A stretch of 13,401 nucleotides of DNA from NCBI GenBank assembly GCA_028293465.1, contig JAQGOT010000256.1:1-13401 (forward strand). The letters are read 5' to 3'. Origin of the DNA: Pedosphaera sp. Its GTDB lineage: Bacteria > Verrucomicrobiota > Verrucomicrobiia > Limisphaerales > Pedosphaeraceae. Below the pieces are notes generated by a model. The model saw nothing but the letters and a program-made list of their open reading frames with translations. It was not told the DNA's origin and did no database searches. Position 1 is the stretch's first letter. Each line of letters starts with the position of its first letter. This document shows, one piece after another, positions 7,656-13,401 of this stretch. Both the position numbers and the translations under genes were made by a program.

Positions 7656-7688
7656 GGTCATCCAGCCGACGGGGCATTTCGGATGACC
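7656..7688. repeat. Perfect 8-bp inverted repeat between ATPase and permease genes
   Basis: GGTCATCC (7656-7663) and GGATGACC (7681-7688) form a perfect 8-bp stem around a 17-base loop in the 68-base gap between the ATPase and the first permease. There is no T-run, so an RNA stability or processing hairpin is more likely than a terminator. It could also be a dyad for a protein, but it lies within a presumed transcript. Function is not established. Confidence 0.5.
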
Positions 7689-7705
7689 AAGGGCTCCAGA
7701 GAAAA

Positions 7706-8851
7706 ATGACGATTGGAAGTTTCATTCTAAAGAACGCACTGCGCAACAAGCGCCGGGCGACGCTCTCGGTCCTGAGTGTGGCGGTCAGTCTGTTTTTGTT
7801 GGTGACCTTGCTCGTGGCGCTGCGTGAGTTGACGATCCCACCGGAGGATGCCGGGGCGGCGTTGCGCGTGGTGGTGCGCAGCCGGATTTCGCTCGCCAAC
7901 CCCCTGCCCGCCCGGCAACGGCCGATTATTGAGCGAATTCCGGGCGTGGAAGCGGTCTCGCCGTTCACGTGGTTTGGCGGTAATTTCAAGAACGAAGAAG
8001 GGATGACCTTCGCGCAATTCGCGATGGACCCCAAGCTGCTTCGGCCCATTTTTGGGGAAGCCAAGATGCCGGAGGACCAGTATGAGGCCTTCGAGAAGGA
8101 TCAGCGTTCCTGCATTCTTGGCAAGCTGACGGCGGAAAAATACAAACTGAAGGTGGGTGACCGCATTACACTGGCCAGCACCATTTACCCGGCAACGCTG
8201 GAGTTCAGGATCGCCGGGATTTATTCCGGCACGATTGATGATCGGAATCTGCTGTTTCATCACAAATATTTTGACGAGGCGACGGGAGATCTGGGACAGG
8301 TCGGCACCTGGTGGGTGAAGGTCCGGTCGGCGGAAGACATGCCGCGGGTGACAACCGCGATCAATGCCGCGTTCGCCAACTCCTCCTCCGAAGTCCGCGC
8401 CGAAACCGAGCGCGCCTTTCAGCTCAGTTTCATTTCCATGCTCGGCAACGTGAAGCTGCTGGTGGCTTCCATTTCCACAGTGGTGGTATTTACGCTGATC
8501 CTGGTCACGGCCAGCACCATGAGCATGGCGATCCGGGAGCGCTTCCGGGAGCTAGCAGTGTTGAAGGCGCTGGGTTTTCGTCGCCGCGAGTTGTTTGCCT
8601 TCATTCTGGCCGAAAGCTTCGGATTGGCGGTGACCGGGGCGGTCCTGGGAGCAGGCGGAGCCTATTTCCTGTATAACTATGGCAACATCTCCAAAATGAC
8701 GAACGGCATTTTTATCACGTTCGAGGTCACGCCCAAGATTGTCGGGATCGCCATCCTGGTGGCCACGGGATTGGGCATCGTCGCCAGCATCGCGCCATCG
8801 ATTTCGGTGGCACGCACCAGCGTGGTGGATGGATTGAAAACACTCGATTAA
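7706..8851 (+). CDS. ABC transporter permease 1, MacB/FtsX type
   Basis: A 381-residue membrane protein of the MacB type. It has a first membrane helix at about 18-40, a periplasmic domain of about 210 residues (MacB-PCD-like, with RIPGVEAVSPFTW and a KLKVGDRITLA stretch), then three further helices at about 251-275, 296-325 and 346-364. The FtsX core appears as RERFRELAVLKALGFRRRELF (from 277), the cytoplasmic coupling region that contacts the ATPase. The start at 7706 follows a modest GAGAAA ribosome binding site; the protein begins MTIGSFILKNALRNKRRATLS, typical of these permeases. It follows the ATPase by 68 bases and precedes the second permease by 13. With a four-helix arrangement and no fused ATPase, it needs the separate ATP-binding subunit. 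The substrate is unknown. Confidence 0.93.
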   Translation: MTIGSFILKNALRNKRRATLSVLSVAVSLFLLVTLLVALRELTIPPEDAGAALRVVVRSRISLANPLPARQRPIIERIPGVEAVSPFTWFGGNFKNEEGMTFAQFAMDPKLLRPIFGEAKMPEDQYEAFEKDQRSCILGKLTAEKYKLKVGDRITLASTIYPATLEFRIAGIYSGTIDDRNLLFHHKYFDEATGDLGQVGTWWVKVRSAEDMPRVTTAINAAFANSSSEVRAETERAFQLSFISMLGNVKLLVASISTVVVFTLILVTASTMSMAIRERFRELAVLKALGFRRRELFAFILAESFGLAVTGAVLGAGGAYFLYNYGNISKMTNGIFITFEVTPKIVGIAILVATGLGIVASIAPSISVARTSVVDGLKTLD

Positions 8852-8864
8852 TTTTGCGCATTCC

Positions 8865-10115
8865 ATGGGTTATCTGATCCAGATTTTAGCAATGACATTG
8901 GCGGGCCTGACGGCATTGGTGCTGCTGTTCACGCTCTACATGGCGTTAACTTCGCCGATTCCTTTCCTGTATAATATCCGAAGCGTGTTTGTGCGTTGGC
9001 GCGCCACGCTGGCGACGATTGCGGGGATCGCGCTGGTCGTGGGGGTGTATGTCTCGGTGCAGGCGATGGCCGTGGGGCTTGAAAAATCCAGCCAGAACAC
9101 CGGCGATCCGCGGAACGTCATGATCGTGCGCAAAGGGTCCACCGCGGAATCGAGCAGCCAGGTGACGCGCGAGCAATTTAAGTTCATCAACTACCTGCCG
9201 CAAATCGCGCGGGACGACAAAGGTCAGCCATTGATCTCGGCGGATGTGGTCGTGCTGCTCAGTCTGCCCCGGAAGGAAAATGGCGGCGAAGCGAATGTGT
9301 TGCTGCGCGGGGTTTCTCCCATCGGCATGAATCTCCGACCGCAGGTGGCGCTGGTGGAAGGCCGCTGGTTCACGCCCGGGCGGCGGGAGGTGGTCGTCAG
9401 CCGCCGACTGGCAGCACGGTTCGCCAATTTTGCGGTCGGCGACAAATTCAAGACCGGCGGCAAGGAACTCACGGTGTCCGGCGTGATGGATGGGGCCAAC
9501 ACGGCTTTCGATTCGGAAATCTGGATGGATGCGGATGAATCCCGCGCCCTCTTCGATCGCGAGAATTACTCGAGCGTGCTTTTGCGGGTGGACGATCCAG
9601 CCGCGGGCAAGGTGTTGATCGACCGGATTGAATCGGACAAGCGTTTGCCGTTACGGGCGCTCCCGGAGGTGGATTATTATAACTCGCAAACGAAAACCGC
9701 CGGTCCGATCAAGTTTATCGGATATTTTCTGGCCATGGCGATGTCCGTAGGCGCGATTTTCGCCGCGATGAACACGATGTATGCGAGTGTGGGGGCGCGC
9801 ACGCGGGAAATTGGCACGTTGCGCGTGTTGGGCTACCGGCGGTTGCCCATCCTGGCGAGCTTTCTGATTGAAGGGGCTTTCCTATCCTTCGCGGGGGGCG
9901 TGCTCGGCTGCCTGCTCTCCTTCGTGATGCATGGTTATTCCATCGGCACCATGAGCTTGCAGAGCTACAGCGAGACCGTGTTTCAGTTCCGCATCACGCC
10001 GGGGCTGGTGGCACAGGGACTGATCTTTTCGGTCATTGTGGGGATCTGGGGCAGTTTGCTCCCTGCGATTCGGGCGGCCCGGCTGCCGGTGATCGTGGCT
10101 CTGAAATCCTTGTAG
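8865..10115 (+). CDS. ABC transporter permease 2, MacB/FtsX type with extra N-terminal helix
   Basis: A 416-residue protein related to permease 1 but clearly different in sequence. It has an additional N-terminal hydrophobic helix at about 5-28 before the canonical first helix (47-68, RATLATIAGIALVVGVYVSVQ). A periplasmic domain follows (including GRREVVVSRRLAARFANFAVGDKF), then helices at about 283-305, 328-355 and 380-403. The FtsX core sequence is GARTREIGTLRVLGYRRLPIL. It starts 13 bases after permease 1 and both are probably translated from one message. Two distinct permeases sharing one ATPase suggest a LolC/LolE-like heterodimer rather than the MacB homodimer; that is inferred from gene order. 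The predicted five-helix topology would place the N-terminus outside the cytoplasm unless the first helix is lost or re-enters. Confidence 0.92.
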   Translation: MGYLIQILAMTLAGLTALVLLFTLYMALTSPIPFLYNIRSVFVRWRATLATIAGIALVVGVYVSVQAMAVGLEKSSQNTGDPRNVMIVRKGSTAESSSQVTREQFKFINYLPQIARDDKGQPLISADVVVLLSLPRKENGGEANVLLRGVSPIGMNLRPQVALVEGRWFTPGRREVVVSRRLAARFANFAVGDKFKTGGKELTVSGVMDGANTAFDSEIWMDADESRALFDRENYSSVLLRVDDPAAGKVLIDRIESDKRLPLRALPEVDYYNSQTKTAGPIKFIGYFLAMAMSVGAIFAAMNTMYASVGARTREIGTLRVLGYRRLPILASFLIEGAFLSFAGGVLGCLLSFVMHGYSIGTMSLQSYSETVFQFRITPGLVAQGLIFSVIVGIWGSLLPAIRAARLPVIVALKSL

Positions 10116-10125
10116 GTGGAGTTGA

Positions 10126-10144
10126 CACCGGCTGGCATCCGGTG
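10126..10144. repeat. Weak 6-bp hairpin between permease 2 and adaptor genes
   Basis: CACCGG (10126-10131) and CCGGTG (10139-10144) can pair around a 7-base loop, just after the permease stop in the roughly 90-base gap before the adaptor gene. A second weak dyad, GGAAA with TTTCC (10145-10149 and 10157-10161), follows. No terminator-like T-tract is present apart from a short CTCCTTTTCT. Such short stems are expected by chance, so this is recorded with low confidence. Confidence 0.3.
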
Positions 10145-10206
10145 GGAAAAGCAGCATTTCCTCCTTTTCTACCCGCTCATTTAACTCCATCTTGATGCTA
10201 CTAGAA

Positions 10207-11226
10207 ATGAATTCGGAAAAGCTGAAAGAGTTGCAGATCGACCCGTCGGAAAAACGGCGGCCAAAGAGACCGCTTTGGCTGATTTTTCTGCTGGTGATTT
10301 CGGTCACGGGCGCCGCAGTCTATTTTGCCTGGCCACGGGCGAGCGATGCCCATCGATTGGTAAACACTCAAAACAGTGGAAACAGCAATGTGACGGTGGC
10401 ATCCACCGCCCCAACGCCAACGGCAGGGCCGGCCACCGCGCCAACTGCGGCTTCCCCGGGGACCAACAACGCGGATGCCGTGCTCACCGTGAGCGGTTAC
10501 ATCATCAACCGGGAACGAATCGAGCTGAGTCCAAGGTTCATGGGGACGGTGACATGGATCGGCGTCAAGAAGGGGGATCCGGTCACGAACGGTCAGGTAG
10601 TGGTGCTCCTCGATGACGCCGAGTACAAGGCCAAGCTGCACGAGGTCGAGGGTCGGCTGGCCACGGCAAAAGCCAACGTCGATAAAGCCAAACTCGATTA
10701 TGACCGCATCATCCAGTTGAACAAAACGCAAATCGAATCCAAAAAAACCGAGGACGATGCGCGCATTCAGGTCGAACTTGCGGCGGCGGCCTTGAAGGAA
10801 GTTCAGGGCACCTATGAAGTGGCGAAGACCTATCTGGAATGGACCATCATCCGCTCGCCAATCAATGGTGTGGTATTGGAAAAGTTGGTGCAGCCGAACG
10901 AATTGGTTGTGCCCCAAAGCTTCGGTGGGAGCGGCGGGCCAAGCACCGCGTTGATCGCGGTCGCCGATCCAAAGGATTTGCAGGTGGAAGTCGATTTGAA
11001 CGAGAGTGATCTTTCCAAGGTTTACATGGGGCAAAAGTGTCGCGTGAACCCCGAAGCCTATCCCGACAAATCTTACGAGGGATACGTGGCGGAGATCGCG
11101 CCGGAAGCCAACCGCCAAAAGGGGACGCTGCAGGTCAGAGTTCAAATTCGCAATCCCGACCGTTTTCTCACACCACAATTGAGCGCGAAGGTTGAGTTCC
11201 TGGGCAAGCAGCAGGCGGTCCAGTAA
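10207..11226 (+). CDS. Efflux periplasmic adaptor (HlyD/MacA-type membrane fusion protein)
   Basis: A 339-residue adaptor. A basic N-terminus (EKRRPKRP) precedes one membrane helix at about 23-42, then a Thr/Ala/Pro-rich linker to about 90. Next come the first half of a lipoyl-like domain (RERIELSPRFMGTVTWIGVKKGDPVTNGQVVVLLDD), an alpha-helical hairpin from about 137 to 205 (heptad-like, ending near KTYLEW), the second lipoyl half (TIIRSPINGVVLEKLVQPNELVV) and a beta-barrel domain (AVADPKDLQVEVDLNESDLSKV, later TLQVRVQIRNPD). This is the standard fold of membrane fusion proteins that bridge an inner-membrane pump and an outer-membrane channel. The gene follows the permeases, as in MacAB- or DevBCA-like exporters. 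The start is unclear: ATG 10207 and ATG 10195 are both possible and neither has a good ribosome binding site; I favour 10207. A TolC partner must be encoded elsewhere. Confidence 0.92.
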   Translation: MNSEKLKELQIDPSEKRRPKRPLWLIFLLVISVTGAAVYFAWPRASDAHRLVNTQNSGNSNVTVASTAPTPTAGPATAPTAASPGTNNADAVLTVSGYIINRERIELSPRFMGTVTWIGVKKGDPVTNGQVVVLLDDAEYKAKLHEVEGRLATAKANVDKAKLDYDRIIQLNKTQIESKKTEDDARIQVELAAAALKEVQGTYEVAKTYLEWTIIRSPINGVVLEKLVQPNELVVPQSFGGSGGPSTALIAVADPKDLQVEVDLNESDLSKVYMGQKCRVNPEAYPDKSYEGYVAEIAPEANRQKGTLQVRVQIRNPDRFLTPQLSAKVEFLGKQQAVQ

Positions 11227-11242
11227 TGCTTTTGGGAATCCG

Positions 11243-12421
11243 ATGAAACTCAACCATGGTCTGCATCTCGCTTACTGCACCAACATCCATCGTGGTGAAG
11301 ACTGGCGTGAAACCTTCGACGCGCTCAAGAATCATACCCTGGCAGTGCGGGGACGGGTTTGCCCGAACCAGCCTTATGCCATCGGGTTGCGGTTGAGCAA
11401 TCAAGCCGCGCAGGAGTTGAGTGTTCCTGCGACGCTGCGGGAGTTTCAACAGTGGTTGGAACATAACCAGTGTTATGTTTTCACCATCAATGGATTTCCT
11501 TTCGGCCGGTTCCACGGGGGGCGGGTGAAGGAGCGGGTTTATTTGCCGGATTGGACTTCTCCAGAACGGCTTGCCTATACGAATCTGTTGTTCGAGCTGC
11601 TCGCCCGGCTTGTGCCACCCGGCATTGAGGGAAGCGTCAGCACGTTGCCGGGTTCCTTTAAAGAATTTATCACCGGTCCGGAACAGGAAAAGGCGATCCG
11701 CGACCACCTATGGCGTTGTGTGGAGCATATCGCAAAACTGAGCGAGGACACTGGCCGGAAATTGCATCTGGGATTGGAGCCTGAGCCCTTGGGTTGGTTT
11801 GAAACCAGCGCTGAAACCATTCGCTTTTTTGAAAGCCTGCGCGCCGAGCACCCAGATGACCCGAGATTGAATGAGCACCTGGGCGTCAACTACGACACCT
11901 GCCATCTGGCGGTGGAGTTCGAGGAGCCGGAGGACGCCATCGCGGCGCTGCAAAAGAACGGCATTAAAATCAGCAAGCTGCACCTGAGTTCAGCCTTAAA
12001 AGTGCGGCCCACCGCCCGGGTCCGGCAAGCATTGGCGGCGTTTGCGGATGACATTTACCTGCACCAGGTGGTGGTCCGCACCGGAGGGGGAAAGCGCCTC
12101 GTTTACCGGGACCTGGCCCCGGCGCTCGCTGCTCGAGCCGCTTTCGAGAATCCGGAAGCGACCGAGTGGCGGATTCATTTTCACATTCCCCTGCACAGCC
12201 CAAGGACGGATTGGTACGAACCAACGGCTGACCATGTTCTGGGCGTGTTGGATTTATTGAAGGGGAATCCCAAACTCTGCACGCACCTGGAAATGGAAAC
12301 TTATACCTGGGAGGTGCTGCCGCCCGAGCTGAAGAACAGGTCGGTGGTTGATCAACTCGCCGCGGAATACGAATGGACGCTCGCGCGGCTGGCCGAACGG
12401 GGATTGACGATGCGAGGTTAG
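11243..12421 (+). CDS. eboE: EboE-type metabolite traffic protein (xylose-isomerase-like TIM barrel)
   Basis: A 392-residue protein with the EboE family signature from its first residues: MKLNHGLHLAYCTNIHRGEDW, then FTINGFPFGRFHGGRVKERVY and LPDWTSPERLAYT. Conserved acidic and histidine motifs typical of a sugar-phosphate-isomerase-like TIM barrel follow: GLEPEPLGWFET (Glu179, Glu181), NYDTCHLAVEFE (Asp218, His221), KLHLSSAL and FHIPLH. These probably form a metal site; its substrate is unknown. EboE comes from the ebo cluster, which is associated with export of metabolites such as scytonemin precursors from cytoplasm to periplasm in cyanobacteria; other members include a TatD-like hydrolase, a UbiA-like prenyltransferase and a dehydroquinate-synthase-like enzyme. 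None of those is in this window. The gene starts 16 bases after the adaptor, so it is probably co-transcribed with the ABC exporter. ATG 11243 is chosen because upstream codons in the open frame do not resemble protein. The family call is strong, the role uncertain. Confidence 0.88.
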   Translation: MKLNHGLHLAYCTNIHRGEDWRETFDALKNHTLAVRGRVCPNQPYAIGLRLSNQAAQELSVPATLREFQQWLEHNQCYVFTINGFPFGRFHGGRVKERVYLPDWTSPERLAYTNLLFELLARLVPPGIEGSVSTLPGSFKEFITGPEQEKAIRDHLWRCVEHIAKLSEDTGRKLHLGLEPEPLGWFETSAETIRFFESLRAEHPDDPRLNEHLGVNYDTCHLAVEFEEPEDAIAALQKNGIKISKLHLSSALKVRPTARVRQALAAFADDIYLHQVVVRTGGGKRLVYRDLAPALAARAAFENPEATEWRIHFHIPLHSPRTDWYEPTADHVLGVLDLLKGNPKLCTHLEMETYTWEVLPPELKNRSVVDQLAAEYEWTLARLAERGLTMRG

Positions 12422-12433
12422 AGGGGGACGTTG

Positions 12434-12479
12434 GCTTCAGCCCGCCTTGTCAGGTAAGCAACGAAAGGCGGGCTGAAGC
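12434..12479. terminator. Perfect 15-bp inverted repeat between convergent genes
   Basis: The arm at 12434-12448 (GCTTCAGCCCGCCTT) is exactly complementary to the arm at 12465-12479 (AAGGCGGGCTGAAGC), with a 16-base loop. It fills much of the 74-base gap between the eboE stop and the stop end of the opposing dehydrogenase gene, so a bidirectional terminator or 3'-end stabilising hairpin is the natural reading. It lacks a run of T on either side, which argues against a simple intrinsic terminator. The long perfect stem also fits a member of a dispersed palindromic repeat family; I cannot tell from one window. Confidence 0.65.
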
Positions 12480-12495
12480 ACCGAGTCGAAGACCA

Positions 12496-13401
12496 CTATT
12501 GGCTTTCGCCTCCTTGCTGCCACGGTTTCAACACGACCTTAACGCAGTCGTCCTCCTTGTTCTTGAAGATATCATAGCCTTTGGGCGCATCTTCCAAGCG
12601 CATTTCGTGCGTGATCACAAAGCTGGGATCGATCTCTCCTTTCTGAATCCGCTCCAGCAGCGGCCGCATATAGCGCTGCACGTGGGTCTGGCCGGTCTTG
12701 ATGGTCAAGGAGCGGTTCATGATGGAGCCGAAAGGAACCTTGTCAATGAACCCGCCATAGACCCCGGGCACCGAGAGAGTGCCACCGTTACGACAGCACA
12801 TGATCGCCTGGCGCAAGGCGAGCGGCCGGTCGGACTCCAGCATCATCGCCTGCTTCACACGGTCATAGGCATGCTTCACCCCGGGAGCGTGCGCTTCCAT
12901 GCCGACGGCTTCGATGCAGGCATCCGGCCCGCGGCCACCGGTCATTTCATCCAGGGCGTCGTAGATATCCACGTCCTCGTAATTGAGAGTCTCCGCGTGT
13001 CCTTTTTCTTCGGCCATCTGGAGGCGTTCGGGAAAACGGTCGATGGCGATCACCCGTTCGGCCCCCAGGAGGAAGGCACTCGTGATGGCAAACTGACCGA
13101 CCGGACCGCAACCCCATACCGCGATGGTGTCGCCGGGTTGAATCTGGCAGTTTTCCGCCGCCATGTAACCCGTCGGAAGGATGTCCGAAAGAAACAGGAC
13201 TTTTTCGTCGGGCAAATCCCCGGGAATTTTGATCGGGTTGAAATCGGCAAACGGCACCCGCGCGTATTGGGCCTGCCCGCCCGCATACCCGCCGAGCAGA
13301 TGCGAGTAGCCATAGATGCCCGCTGGCGAATGGCCCCACATTTCCTCCGCCATCACCGCATTCGGATTCGAGTTCTCACAGAGCGAGAACAATCCCTTTT
13401 G
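12496..13401 (-). CDS. Zinc-dependent alcohol dehydrogenase, formaldehyde-dehydrogenase-like (5' partial)
   Basis: The frame is open from the right edge to TAG at 12498-12496 on the minus strand, giving 301 residues of a protein that should be about 390-400 long; the N-terminal catalytic-domain start is outside the window. The TTG at 13392 is not the start, since QKG precedes FSLCENSNPN, which matches the end of the structural-zinc loop of the medium-chain dehydrogenases. Downstream are HLLGGYAGGQAQYARVP, SDILPTGYMAAENC (the region of the third catalytic zinc ligand), and the Rossmann motif VWGCGPVGQFA followed by AIDRFPERL, whose Asp suggests NAD preference. The sequence GRGPDACIEAVGMEAH and a 20-30 residue insert before RQAIMCCRNGGTLSVPG are typical of the glutathione-independent formaldehyde-dehydrogenase-like branch (COG1063). 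The substrate could be formaldehyde or another aldehyde or alcohol. It is convergent with eboE across the 15-bp inverted repeat. Confidence 0.9.
   Translation of the reverse strand, partial: QKGLFSLCENSNPNAVMAEEMWGHSPAGIYGYSHLLGGYAGGQAQYARVPFADFNPIKIPGDLPDEKVLFLSDILPTGYMAAENCQIQPGDTIAVWGCGPVGQFAITSAFLLGAERVIAIDRFPERLQMAEEKGHAETLNYEDVDIYDALDEMTGGRGPDACIEAVGMEAHAPGVKHAYDRVKQAMMLESDRPLALRQAIMCCRNGGTLSVPGVYGGFIDKVPFGSIMNRSLTIKTGQTHVQRYMRPLLERIQKGEIDPSFVITHEMRLEDAPKGYDIFKNKEDDCVKVVLKPWQQGGESQ

Noticed and set aside
10122..10127. Perfect TTGACA box after permease 2
   Set aside because: No -10-like hexamer lies 16-18 bases downstream and the box overlaps a small hairpin; probably chance.
10201..11253. 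350-residue antisense open frame opposite the adaptor gene
   Set aside because: Length is explained by the GC-rich codon pattern of the sense gene; the translation shows no domain, while the sense frame is a complete membrane fusion protein.

Overview
The window looks like chromosomal DNA of a Verrucomicrobiota bacterium, probably from the Pedosphaera/Limisphaera side of the phylum. This is inferred from gene content, not from a marker gene: a Tat-exported DUF1501 protein, a secreted alpha/beta hydrolase, a LemA/M48 pair with a TerB-like tail, and an EboE-type TIM barrel protein. The DNA is moderately GC-rich, tightly packed and almost entirely coding. I see no RNA gene, transposase, CRISPR array, phage gene or integration scar, and no gene-free stretch longer than 300 bases.

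Left part (1-3072): the 3' end of a TM_helix-type (mechanosensitive-channel-related) membrane protein, then a ferritin-like di-iron protein. The ferritin gene runs convergently into a small cysteine-rich lipoprotein gene, their stop ends overlapping by 9 bases. Divergent from the lipoprotein is a solitary DUF1501 gene with a Tat signal.

Middle (3188-6777): a secreted alpha/beta hydrolase (esterase type) with a complete Ser-Asp-His triad, followed by a two-gene unit of LemA and a membrane M48 zinc metallopeptidase with an unusually long C-terminal region ending in a TerB-like segment.

Right part (6957-12421): a probable five-gene operon of an ABC ATPase, two different MacB/FtsX-type permeases, an HlyD/MacA-type adaptor and EboE, the last only 16 bases after the adaptor. 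The first four genes would form an envelope exporter powered by cytoplasmic ATP; no TolC-type outer membrane channel is present. EboE is normally found in ebo clusters linked to moving metabolites across the inner membrane, and none of the other ebo genes is here. Its link to an exporter is the most thought-provoking feature of the window. The operon ends at a perfect 15-bp inverted repeat lying between it and a convergent, 5'-truncated zinc alcohol dehydrogenase of the formaldehyde-dehydrogenase type at the right edge.

Several intergenic gaps carry short hairpins without T-tracts (6849-6863, 7656-7688, 10126-10144, 12434-12479). They could be processing or stability elements, or members of dispersed palindromic repeats; genome-wide comparison is needed to tell. 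I find no strong evidence for a wholly new system. The exporter-EboE operon is the best candidate for something undescribed.
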